Assembly: GCF_950295315.1 (NCBI RefSeq)
Contig: NC_080172.1
Coordinates: 115,574,989-115,638,988 of the forward strand
Direction of reading: 5' to 3'
DNA length: 64,000 nucleotides
Origin: Erinaceus europaeus
Taxonomy: Eukaryota; Chordata; Mammalia; Eulipotyphla; Erinaceidae
Position 1 is the first letter of the stretch. The number at the start of each line of letters is the position of its first letter. Under the pieces are notes generated by a model that was not told the DNA's origin, ran no database searches, and saw nothing but the letters and a program-made list of their open reading frames with translations. A program made the translations under genes and the position numbers. Positions 50,897-60,505 of this stretch are shown piece after piece.

Positions 50897-51510
50897 CGTC
50901 GCGCCCTCCGCTGCCGCTGCGACCTGTTCGCTCTCCGCCTTGCTTCTCGTTATTGTTATTATTGTTGTTATTGTTGTTATTGTAATTGCTTGCTATTATT
51001 ATTATTATTATTACCGTGTCGCGCCCTCCGCTGCCGCTGCGACCGGTTCGCTCTCCGCCTTGCTTCTCGTTATTGTTATTATTGTTGTTATTGTAATTGC
51101 TTGCTATTATTATTATTATTATTATTACCGTGTCGCGCCCTCCGCTGCCGCTGCGACCGGTTCGCTCTCCGCCTTGCTTCTCGTTATTGTTATTATTATT
51201 GTTATTGTTTGTTGTTATTATTATTATTATTATTACCGTGTCGCGCCCTCCGCTGCCGCTGCGACCTGTTCGCTCTCCGCCTTGCTTCTCGTTATTATTA
51301 TTGTTGTTGTTGTTATTACCGTGTCGCGCCCTCCGCTGCCGCTGCGACCTGTTCGCTCTCCGCCTTGCTTCTCGTTATTGTTATTATTGTTGTTATTGTT
51401 ATTATTATTATTATTACCGTGTCGCGCCCTCCGCTGCCGCTGCGACCCGTTCGCTCTCCGCCTTGCTTCCCGTTATTATTATTGTTGTTGTTATTATTAT
51501 TATTATTTTT
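50897..51510. repeat. Composite minisatellite, six units of GC core plus TTR tail
   Basis: A GC-rich core of about 55 bp (GTCGCGCCCTCCGCTGCCGC ... CGCCTTGCTTCTCGTT) starts at 50898, 51018, 51132, 51240, 51323 and 51421. Each core is followed by ATT/GTT triplets of varying length, so the period shrinks from 120 to 83 bp. Lies in NECAP2 intron 1 just beyond the CpG island. Confidence 0.95.
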
Positions 51511-52151
51511 TATTTTTTATTTTTTTATTTAAGAAAGGATTAATTAACAAAACCATAGGGTAGGAGGGGTACAACTCCACAGAATTCCCGCCACCCAATC
51601 TCCATAACCCACCCCCTCCCCTGATAGCTTTCCCATTCTCTATCCCTCTGGGAGCATGGACCCAGTGTCATTGAGGGTTGCAGAAGGTAGAAGGTCTGGC
51701 TTCTGTCATTGCTTCCCCGCTGAACATGGGCGTTGACTGGTCGGTCCATACTCCCAGTCTGCCTCTCTCTTTCCCTAGTAGGGTGGGTCTCTGGGGAAGC
51801 TGAGCTCCAGGACACATTGGTGGGGTCTTCAATCCAGGGAAGTCTGGCCGGCATCCTGATGACACCTGGAACCTGGTGACTGAAAAGAGAGTTAACATAC
51901 GAAGCCAAACAATTTGTTGAACAGTCATGGACCCAAAGCTTGGAAAAGTGGAGAGGTAGTATTAGGGAGGTACTCACTGCAAACTCTAGTGTACTTCTGC
52001 TTTCTTACTTTGGATCCATACTCCAAACTCAGTCAATTTCTGCTTTGCGTTTCTACTTCTTTTTTTTTTTTACATGCATAACATTCCCCAGATTCCCATT
52101 TAGCAATACAACCCCCACTATTTCATTCATCATTTTTCATGGACCTGTATT

Positions 52152-52176
52152 CTCCCCACCCACCCACCCACCCCAG
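52152..52176 (-). other. G-quadruplex motif in the L1 3' UTR
   Basis: The minus (L1 sense) strand carries five G runs of three or four separated by single T. The same motif is in the related fragment at 12630-12645. Confidence 0.7.
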
Positions 52177-52361
52177 AGTCTTTTACTTTGGTGTAATACT
52201 CCAATTCCATTTCAGGTTCGACTTGTGTTTTCTTTTCTAATCTTGTTTTTCAACTTCGGCCTGAGAGTGAGATCATCCCGTATTCATCCTTCTGTTTCTG
52301 ACTTATTTTACTCAACATGATTTTTTCAAGGTCCATCCAAGATCGGCTGAAAACGGTGAAG

Positions 52362-55300
52362 TCACCATTTTTTACAGCTGAGTAGTATTCCATTGTGTAT
52401 AGACCACAACTTGCTCAGCCACTCATCTGTTGTTGGACACCTGGGTTGCTTCCAGGTTTTGGCTATTACAAATTGTGCTGCCAAGAACATATGTGTACAC
52501 AGATCTTTTTGGATGGATGTGTTGGGTTCCTTAGGATATATCCCCAGGAGAGGAATTGCAGGATCATAGGGTAGGTCCATTTCTAGCCTTCTGAGAGTTC
52601 TCCAGACTGTTCTCCACAGAGGTTGGACCAATTTGCATTCCCACCAGCAGTGCAGGAGGGTTCCTTTGACCCCACACCCTCTCCAGCATTTGCTGCTGCT
52701 ACCTTTTCTGATGTATGACATTCTCACAGGAGTGAAGTGGTACCTCGTTGTTGTCTTGATTTGCATTTCTCTGACAATCAGAGACTTGGAGCATTTTTTC
52801 ATGTGTTTCTCGGCCTTTTGGATCTCTTCTGTGGTAAATATTCTGTCCAGTTCCTCCCCCCATTTTTGGATGGGGTTATTTGTTGTCTTGTTGTTGAGTC
52901 TGGTAAGCTCTTTATATATGTTGATTATTAAACTCTTATCTGATGTATGGCATGTAAAGATCTTCTCCCATTCTGTGAGGGGTCTCTTGGTTTGGGTAGT
53001 GGTTTCTTTTGCTGTGAAGAAGCTTTTTAATTTGATGTAGTCCCATAGGTTTATACTTGCCTTAGTCTTCCTTGTAATTGGATTCGTTTCATTGAAAATG
53101 TCTTTAAAATTTATGCGGAAAAAAGTTCTTCCAATATTTTCCTCTAAGTATCTGATAGTTTCTGGTCTAACATCCAAGTCCTTGATCCACTTGGAATTTA
53201 CTTTTGTATTTGGTGAAATACAGTGATTCAGCTTCATTCTTCTGCATGTTTCAACCCATTGTTTCCAACACCATTTGTTGAAGAGACTCTGCTTTCCCCA
53301 TGTAATAGTCTGGGCCCCTTTGTCAAAGATGAGATGTCCATAGGTGTGGGGCCTCACTTCTGGGCTCTCAATTCTATTCCACTGGTCAGTGTGTCTGTTC
53401 ATGTTCCAGTACCAAGCAGTTTTGATGACAATGGCCCTATAATACAGTTTGAGACCTGGCAGTGTGATGCCTCCGGTTCTGTTCTTTTTTCTCAAGATTG
53501 TTTTGGCAATTCTAGGTCTTTTCTGGTTCCAGATAAACATTTGTAGCATTTTTTCTATTCTCCTAAAAAATGTGCTTGGGATCTTGATGGGGATAGCATT
53601 AAATTTGTAGATGGCTCTGGGTAATATATTCATTTTGATGATGTTAATTCTTCCAACCCATGAACATGGAATATCTTTCCACTTCTTTGTGTCTTTTTCA
53701 ATTTCTTTGAGTAGTGACTCATAATTTTCAGTATACAAGTCTTTCACTTCTTTGGTTAGGTTTATTCCTAGATATTTTATTGTTTTTGTTGCTATAGAAA
53801 AAGGAACTGATTTCTGGATTTCAATTTCTTCTAACTTAGTGTTTGCATAGAGGAATGCCACTGACTTTTGAATGTTAATTTTATAGCCTGTCACATTACT
53901 GTATTGCCTGATGATTTCCAAAAGCTTCTTGCTAGATTCCTTAGGTTTTTCCATGTATACTATCATGTCATCTGCAAATAAGGAGAGTTTGACTTCTTCT
54001 CTTCCAATCTGTATGCCTTTAATTCCTTGCTCCTGCCTGATTGCTATGGCAAGAACTTCCAACACTATGTTGAATAGTAATGGTGATAGTGGGCAGCCCT
54101 GTCTAGTATCTGATCTGAGGGGAAAGGCTTCCAGTTTTTCACCATTGAGTATGATGTTGGCTGTAGGTTTGCTATATATAGACTCCACTATCTTCAGGAA
54201 TTTTCCATCTATTCCCACTTTTTGTAGTGTTTTGATCATAAAGGGATGTTGTATTTTGTCAAAGGCTTTCTCTGCATCTATTGATATGACCATGTGGTTT
54301 TTGGTCTTGCTTTTGTTGATGTGGTGGATCACATTGATTGACTTACGTATATTAAACCAACCTTGCATGCCTGGGATAAACCCCACTTGGTCATGATGAG
54401 CAATCTTTTTGATATACTGCTGTATCCGGTTGGCTAGAATTTTGTTCAATATTTTCGCATCTATGTTCATCAGAGATATTGGTCTGTAGTTTTCTTTTTT
54501 GGTTGTGTCCCTGTCTGCTTTTGGTATCAGGGTGATGTTGGCTTCATAGAAGCTGGCAGGGAGTATTCCAGTGTCTTCAGTCTTCTGGAAGACTTTTAAA
54601 AGTAGAGGTATTAGTTCTTATTTGAAAGTTTTGTAGAATTCATTTGTAAAACCATCTGGTCCAGGACTTTTATTTTTGGGAAGATTTTTGATAACTGTTT
54701 CAATTTCATTAGCTGTGATGGGCCTGTTCATGTTGTCCACTTCCTCTTTACTTAGTTTTGGAAGTTGGTAGGTATCTAGGAAATCATTCATTTCTTCCAG
54801 GTTCTCTAACTTGGTGGCATATAGTTGTTCATAGAAGCCTCGCATGATATGTTGAATTTCTGCAGTGTCTGTTGTGATATCTCCTCTTTCATTTACTATC
54901 CGATTTATTTGGGTCTTCTGCCTTTTTTGTTTTGTGAGTCTGGCTAAAGGTTTGTCGATTTTGTTTACTCTTTCGAAGAACCAACATTTACTTTCATTGA
55001 TCTTTTGTATGGTTTTCCTATTCTCAGTGTTATTTCTTTCTGCCCTAACTTTAGTAATTTCTGTCCTTCTGGTTGCTTTAGGGTTCCTTTGTTGTTCTTC
55101 TTCTAGGTCCTTAAGATGTGCAATCAGGCTGTTTATTTGTGCCTTTTCTTGTTTCCTAATGTGTGCTTGTATAGCTATTAACTTCCCTCTTAGGACTGCT
55201 TTAGCTGTGTCCCAAATATTTTGATTGCTTGTGTCTTCATTTTCATTGAACTCTCGAAACATTTTGATTTCTTCCTTGATTTCCTCTTTGACCCAGAAGT

Positions 55301-56072
55301 TGTTAAGAAGTGTACTGTTGAGCTTCCACATTTTGGCACTGTTACTAATCTTTTGTTGATTGTTAAGTGTTAGTTTAATTCCACTGTGGTCTGAGAAGAT
55401 GCTTGGGATGATTTCAGTGCTCTTGAATTGGCTGATGCTGTCTTTGTGGCCTAACATATGGTCTGTCCTTGAGAATGATCCATGTGGATTTGAGTAAAAT
55501 GTGTATTCCAGTTTCTTGGGATGAATGACTCTGAAAATGTCCAATAGTTCTAGTTTATCTATCTCTTCATTTAGCTCCCTTATGTCTTTACTGATTTTCT
55601 GCCTGGATGATGTGTCAAGTTGAGATAGTGGGGTGTTGAAGTCCCCTACTATGATTGTGTTACTGTTAATATATTGCTGTAGCTCTTTCAGTAGAAGTTT
55701 GATGTATTTAGATGGCTTCTCATTGGGTGCATAGATATTAATAATTGTTAAGTCCTCTTGATTGACTGATCCTCTGAGCATTAAGTAGTGTCCATTCCTA
55801 TCTTTTTTAATCTTATGTATTTTAAAGTCTATCATGTCAGATATGAGAATAGCTGTTCCTGCCCTTTTTTGTGGGCCGTTGGCTTGAATGATAGTTTTCC
55901 ATCCTTTCACTTTAAGTCTGTGTTTGTCTTGTTGCGTTAGGTGAGTTTCCTGTAGACAACATATTGTTGGGTTGTGTTTTCTGATCCATCTTCCTACTCT
56001 GTGTCTTTTAGTAGGTGAATTCAGGCCATTGACATTTATTGATATCAAAGATTGAAGATATTTTAACGCCAT
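52362..56072 (-). pseudogene. L1 ORF2 (endonuclease-reverse transcriptase), one internal stop
   Basis: 1,236 sense positions in one frame, broken only by TAA at 54620-54618 (codon 485). The first part has the apurinic endonuclease motifs [14 protein letters not shown] and SDHSGIKL. The second has the reverse transcriptase block with FADD ([13 protein letters not shown]) and a C-terminal Cys/His motif ([19 protein letters not shown]). No frameshift is seen. The stop falls just before the reverse transcriptase domain, so this copy should not make full-length ORF2p. Confidence 0.93.
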
Positions 56073-56128
56073 TCTTGTAGAGTTTTAGAGTGTTTTGATA
56101 TATGTTCTATTTGTGGTGGTCTGGTTGT

Positions 56129-57103
56129 TTATAGGAAACCTTTCAGAACTTCTTTCAGGGCAGGCTTGGTGATGGTTGCTTCCTTCAACTGTTGCTTGTC
56201 TGAGAAGGTTTTGATGCTTCCATCTAGTCTGAATGACAATCTAGCAGGATATAGTATTCTTGGCTGAAAGCCTTTCTCATTGAGCACTCGATAGATATCT
56301 TGCCATTCTCTTCTGGCCTGTAGTGTTTGTATGGAGAAGTCTGCTGCTAATCTTATGGGTTTTCCTTTGTAGGTGACTCTTTGTTTTTCTCTTGCAGCCT
56401 TGAGGATCCTTTCTTTATCCTTATTCCTTTCCAATCTAAGTATGACATGTCTTGGTGTCTTTAGGTCTGGGTTAATTCTGTTTGGGACCCTCTGGGCTTC
56501 TTGAATCTTTATGTCTTTGGTGTTGTCTAGACTAGAGAAATTTTCAGCTATTATGGCCTGGAGAACGCTTTCTTCCTCCCCTTCTCTTTCTTCCTCTGGT
56601 AAGCCAATAATGCGTATATTGTTTCTTTTGAAGTCATCCCATAGGACTCTGTTGTTGTTTTCAGCATCTGTTAATCTCTTTTTGAGATCTCTTACTTCTT
56701 TTTTAGTTGTCTCTAATTCATCCTCAATCTTGCTAATTCTGTCTTCAACCTCATTGATTCTATTCTCTCTGCCCTCTACTGCTTTCTGGAGTTCATCTAT
56801 TTTGTTGCCCTGCTCTGATACTGTTTTAGCTTGTTCAGCTAGTTGCCTTCTTAGCTCAGCAATTTCAGCTTTCAGCTCTCTAATAACCATGAGATTATTA
56901 GAATTTTCTTCCATATTCTCATTTGTTGTTCCTGCAGTTCTGATTACAATTTTTTCAAATTCTTTACTCACTCCTGTTATTATTTCCTTAGCTAATGTTT
57001 GGATGTTGAACTCGTTGTTTTGTGCTTCGCCCTCTGGAGGACTTTTAGCTGGACTCTTGTCCTGGTTCGAGTCTCCATTATTTTTTCTTGTTGTTTTAAC
57101 CAT
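56129..57103 (-). CDS. L1 ORF1 (RNA-binding chaperone), intact
   Basis: A 324-codon ORF with the ORF1p layout: a basic N-terminus (MVKTTRKNNGDSNQDK), a heptad coiled coil (ELKAEIAELRRQLAEQ through EVRDLKKRLTDAENNNRV), an RRM-like region (NNIRIIGLPEEEREGEEES) and a C-terminal domain (NPDLKTPRHVILRL; RRIEW-like RREWQDIYRVL). No stop or frameshift. Confidence 0.93.
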   Translation of the reverse strand: MVKTTRKNNGDSNQDKSPAKSPPEGEAQNNEFNIQTLAKEIITGVSKEFEKIVIRTAGTTNENMEENSNNLMVIRELKAEIAELRRQLAEQAKTVSEQGNKIDELQKAVEGRENRINEVEDRISKIEDELETTKKEVRDLKKRLTDAENNNRVLWDDFKRNNIRIIGLPEEEREGEEESVLQAIIAENFSSLDNTKDIKIQEAQRVPNRINPDLKTPRHVILRLERNKDKERILKAAREKQRVTYKGKPIRLAADFSIQTLQARREWQDIYRVLNEKGFQPRILYPARLSFRLDGSIKTFSDKQQLKEATITKPALKEVLKGFL

Positions 57104-57540
57104 TTTATATAAGTTAACAGTTTTTTCAATCCCTGAGTTGGAGTTCAGTGGTGTAAAAGCCTTTTTTTTTTTTTTTCCCCTGTAGGCTATGGGAGCCTGA
57201 GGGCTTTTAAACTATCAATAGGCTTCTTGGCTTAATCAATGACTCCTGACCAAGAGATAAAGCAGGGTGTGGCAGAGATAATCCAGTGGTTATGCAAAGA
57301 GACTTTCACAGCCCTTCAGCTATGCCACCGAGGTATAGGTCTTCTCCTGAGTTTCCCGGTTAGATCTCTGTCCCCTGGTGTCCCTCCCTGTCGCTGCTCC
57401 AGATTCTGAGGGTAGTAGCAATGGAGACTCAGAGTTGCACTTGGTGAGTCTCTGGGGAGTCCTCTCCTCCCTTCAGCTGTCCCCTTGTTGTGGAGCAGAC
57501 TGGAGGTGGTGTCTCAACTGATAAACTGCTGAACTGGTTT

Positions 57541-58624
57541 AGTGAGGACTAAACCAGTGTCCGGAGACGGGGAAGCGAGGACTAAACCAGTGTCTGGACA
57601 CGGGGGAGTGAGGACTAAACCAGTGTCCGGACACAGGGGAGTGAGGACTAAACCAGTGTCCAGAGACGGGGGAGCGAGGACTAAACCAGTGTCCGGACAC
57701 GGGGGAGCGAGGACTAAACCAGTGTCCTGGGATGAGCGAGGACTAAACCAGTGTCCAGACACGGGGGAGCGAGGACTAAACCAGTGCTAAACCAGTGTCC
57801 GGACACGGGGGAGTGAGGACTAAACCAGTGTCCGGACACGGGGGAGCGAGGACTAAACCAGTGTCCAGACACGGGAGAGCGAGGACTAAACCAGTGCTAA
57901 ACCAGTGTCCGGACACGGGGGAGCGAGGACTAAACCAGTGTCCAGACACGGGGGAGCGAGGACTAAACCAGTGTCCGGACACGGGGGAGTGAGGACTAAA
58001 CTAGTCTCCGGACACGGAGGAGCGAGGACTAAACCCGTGTCCGGAGACGGGGAGCGAGGACTAAACCAGTGTCCAGACACGGGGGAGTGAGGACTAAACC
58101 AGTGTCTGGAGACGGGGAGCGAGGACTAAACCAGTGTCCAGACACGGGGGAGTGAGGACTAAACCAGTGTCCGGAGACGGGGAGCGAGGACTAAACCAGT
58201 GTCCGGAGACGGGGAGTGAGGACTAAACCAGTGTCCGGAGACAGGGGAGCGAGGACTAAACCAGTGTCTGGAGACGGGGAGCGAGGACTAAACCAGTGTC
58301 CAGACACGGGGGAGTGAGGACTAAACCAGTGTCCGGAGACGGGGAGCGAGGACTAAACCAGTGTCCGGAGACGGGGAGTGAGGACTAAACCAGTGTCCGG
58401 AGACGGGGAGCGAGGACTAAACCAGTGTCCGGAGACAGGGGAGCGAGGACTAAACCAGTGTCCGGACACGGGGAGCGAGACTAAACCAGTGTCCGGACAC
58501 GGGGGAGCGAGACTAAACCAGTGTCCGGAGACGGGGAGCGAGGACTAAACCAGTGTCCGGAGACGGGGGAGCGAGGACTAAACCAGTGTCCGGACACGGG
58601 GAGCGAGGACTAAACCAGTGTCCC
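57541..58624. repeat. About 33-unit tandem array (32-36-bp units) abutting the L1 5' end
   Basis: Unit GAGGACTAAACCAGTGTCC plus GGACACGGGGGAGC, with variants GGAGACGGGGAGC and AGACACGGGGGAGTG. Many units contain the 12-bp perfect palindrome GTGTCCGGACAC. The junction with the L1 leader carries an inverted repeat, ACTGGTTTAGT / ACTAAACCAGT. Whether it is L1 promoter sequence or an adjoining minisatellite is not certain. Confidence 0.95.
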
Positions 58625-58722
58625 CGGGGGACGTGCAAACAACACATCGCAGGCAACACTAGCGAGCCCAATGTGATGATACATGAGAAGGTCTCACAAG
58701 CAGAATCCAGAAGCAGACCAAC
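58625..58722. other. Short unique NECAP2 intron segment
   Basis: Separates the tandem array from the next SINE; no feature seen. Confidence 0.4.
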
Positions 58723-58920
58723 AGTTATTTATTCCCTCTTGTTGTTTTATTGTTGTAGTTATTATTGTGATTGATGTCGTTGTTGTTGGATAGGACAGAG
58801 AGAAATGGAGAGAGGAGGGGAAGACAAGAGAGGAGAAAGACAGACACCTGCAGACCTGCTTCACCGCCTGTGAAGCGACTCCCCTGCAGGTGGGGAGTCG
58901 GGGGCTCGAACCCGAACCCG
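58723..58920 (-). mobile_element. SINE family A, head-truncated
   Basis: TTCCCTCTTGTTGTTTTATT on the left; stops after GGGGCTCGAACCC. Confidence 0.85.
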
Positions 58921-59119
58921 AGTCCTGCACTTGCAGGCCCCACACACTGTCTGATGCGGGAATCCACAGGGACTGACGGACTGACTGACTGAGGTGCGGA
59001 TCCCGCGGGCCGCTCAGTGGCAGGGTCGCTGTGGCAGGTCGCGGGGCGTCTCGGACACGTTCGCTGCCCGGCCCCCCGCGTCCCGCACTCAGTCAGCGCC
59101 TCGTCCTTTGTCCCCTCAG

Positions 59120-59220
59120 GGCCGCGGAGTGGCAGCTGGACCAGCCGTCCTGGAGCGGCCGGCTGAGGATCACCTCACAGGGGCAGGCGGCCTACATCAA
59201 GCTGGAAGACAGGACCTCAG
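59120..59220 (+). CDS. NECAP2: NECAP2 exon 2
   Basis: The acceptor is TCCCCTCAG|GGCC and the donor is CCTCAG|GTACAG. It encodes (R)[33 protein letters not shown](G), in the NECAP PH-like domain. Almost identical to the mammalian protein, with S/Q substitutions at ITSQGQ. Confidence 0.96.
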
Positions 59221-59225
59221 GTACA

Positions 59226-59400
59226 GCCGGGCGGCGGGTTAAGCGCACTTGACACTAAGCAAGGACCGGCGTGAGGATCCCGGTTCTTGCCCCAGCTCCC
59301 CACCTGCAGGGAGTCGCTTCCCAGGCGGTGCAGCAGGTCTGCAGGGGTCTGTCTTTCTCTCCCCGTCTGTCTCCCCTGCTGTCTGCATGTCCCTCTGTCC
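59226..59400 (+). mobile_element. SINE family A starting 5 bp after the exon 2 donor
   Basis: CCGGGCGGCGGGTTAAGCGC head follows GTACAG directly. The B-box region is degenerate (CGGTTCTTGCCCC). Its pyrimidine-rich body leads into the minisatellite. Confidence 0.8.
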
Positions 59401-59904
59401 TGTCCAGCACCGGCCGACTCACCGGCCTGTGTCTGTGTCTGCAGGGGAGCTGCCGTCTGTCTCCCCTGCTGTCTGCATGTCCCTCTGTCCTGTCCAGCAC
59501 CGGCCGACTCACCGGCCTGTGTCCGTGTCTGCAGGGGAGCTGCCGTCTGTCTCCCCTGCTGTCTGCATGTCCCTCTGTCCTGTCCAGCACCGGCCCGACT
59601 CACCGGCCTGTGTCTGTGTCTGCAGGGGAGCTGCCGTCTGTCTCCCCTGCTGTCTGCATGTCCCTCTGTCCTGTCCAGCACCGGCCGACTCACCGGCCTG
59701 TGTCTGTGTCTGCAGGGGAGCTGCTGTCTGTCTCCCCTGCTGTCTGCATGTCCCTCTGTCCTGTCCAGCACCGGCCCGACTCACCGACCCGTGTCTGTGT
59801 CTGCAGGGGAGCTGCCGTCTGTCTCCCCTGCTGTCTGCATGTCCCTCTGTCCTGTCCAGCACCGGCCGACTCACCGGCCTGTGTCCGTGTCTGCAGGGGA
59901 GCTG
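59365..59904. repeat. NECAP2: 90/91-bp minisatellite carrying copies of the exon 3 splice acceptor
   Basis: Each unit joins a SINE tail segment (CCGTCTGTCTCCCCTGCTGT ... CCTCTGTCCTGTCCAGCAC) to the native intron end (CACCGGCCTGTGTCTGTG) and TCTGCAG|GGGAGCTG, the acceptor plus the first eight exon 3 bases. Acceptor copies place a potential exon start at 59445, 59535, 59626, 59716 and 59807; the true one is 59897. Confidence 0.95.
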
Positions 59905-60001
59905 TTCGCGCAGGCGCCGGTCGAGCAGTTTCCGGGCGCGGCGGTGGAGAGCGTGGCGGACTCCAGCAGGTTCTTCGTGATCCGCGTGCAGGACGGCAGC
60001 G
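59897..60001 (+). CDS. NECAP2: NECAP2 exon 3
   Basis: The acceptor is GTGTCTGCAG|GGGAG and the donor is GGCAGCG|GTGCGT. It encodes (G)[34 protein letters not shown](G), in the PH-like domain. The start at 59897 is chosen because FAQAP continues only from this copy of the repeated acceptor. Confidence 0.95.
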
Positions 60002-60084
60002 GTGCGTGGGCGGGCCGAGCCTCCTCCCCGAGGGCCCCCGGCAGCGCCCCTCGGCCGCCCTCCTGACCGTGCGTTTGTCCCCAG

Positions 60085-60166
60085 GGCGGCGGGCGTTCAT
60101 CGGCATCGGCTTCGCAGACCGCGGCGACGCCTTTGACTTCAACGTGGCGCTGCAGGACCATTTCAA
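60085..60166 (+). CDS. NECAP2: NECAP2 exon 4
   Basis: The acceptor is TGTCCCCAG|GGCGG and the donor is TTTCAA|GTGAGC; intron 3 is only 83 bp. It encodes (G)[26 protein letters not shown](K), the conserved core of the NECAP domain. Confidence 0.96.
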
Positions 60167-60207
60167 GTGAGCGCGTCCGGGGCCGGGGTCCGGGGTCCGT
60201 GCCTCTT

Positions 60208-60505
60208 TTTTTTTTTTTTATTTGTTTTCCCTTTTTTGTTGCCCTTGCTGTTTTACTGTTGTAGTTATTGTTGTTATTGACGTTGTCGTCGTTGGCTAGG
60301 ACAGAGAGAAATGGAGAGAGGAGGGGAAGACAGAGAGGGGAAGAGAGAGACAGACACCTGCAGACCTGCTTCACCGCCTGTGAAGCGACTCCCCTGCAGG
60401 TGGGGAGCCGGGGGCTCGAACCGGGATCCTTACGCCGGTCCTTGCACCGGTCCTTGCGCTTTGCGCCACCTGCGCTTAACCCGCTGCGCCACCGCCCGAC
60501 TCCCT
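60208..60505 (-). mobile_element. SINE family A
   Basis: Near-consensus; the GCACCGGTCCTTGC segment is duplicated (60438-60460). Confidence 0.88.

Larger units (their letters stand above)
51536..57540 (-). mobile_element. Near-complete L1 retrotransposon
   Basis: Reads 5' to 3' on the minus strand: 5' UTR (57104-57540), ORF1, short spacer, ORF2, a 3' UTR of about 0.8 kb, and an A-rich tail grading into TAA repeats near 51490-51536. It inserted into NECAP2 intron 1 in antisense. Fragments of the same 3' UTR recur at 11474, 12490, 15600, 23840 and 40820. The single nonsense codon in ORF2 suggests recent activity of the family. Confidence 0.92.

Noticed and set aside
50390..51532. A 380-codon open frame and overlapping 249- and 148-codon frames
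   Set aside because: They are by-products of the intron 1 minisatellite, whose triplet tracts lack stops. Only codons 50632-50723 are real NECAP2 coding sequence, in another frame.
57541..58624. CRISPR-like array
   Set aside because: Units are contiguous with no unique spacers, no cas genes are present and the genome is a mammal's. It is a minisatellite.
59249..60170. Open frames of 243-299 codons through NECAP2 intron 2
   Set aside because: The 90-bp period is divisible by three, so frames stay open through the minisatellite. The true exons are 59120-59220, 59897-60001 and 60085-60166.
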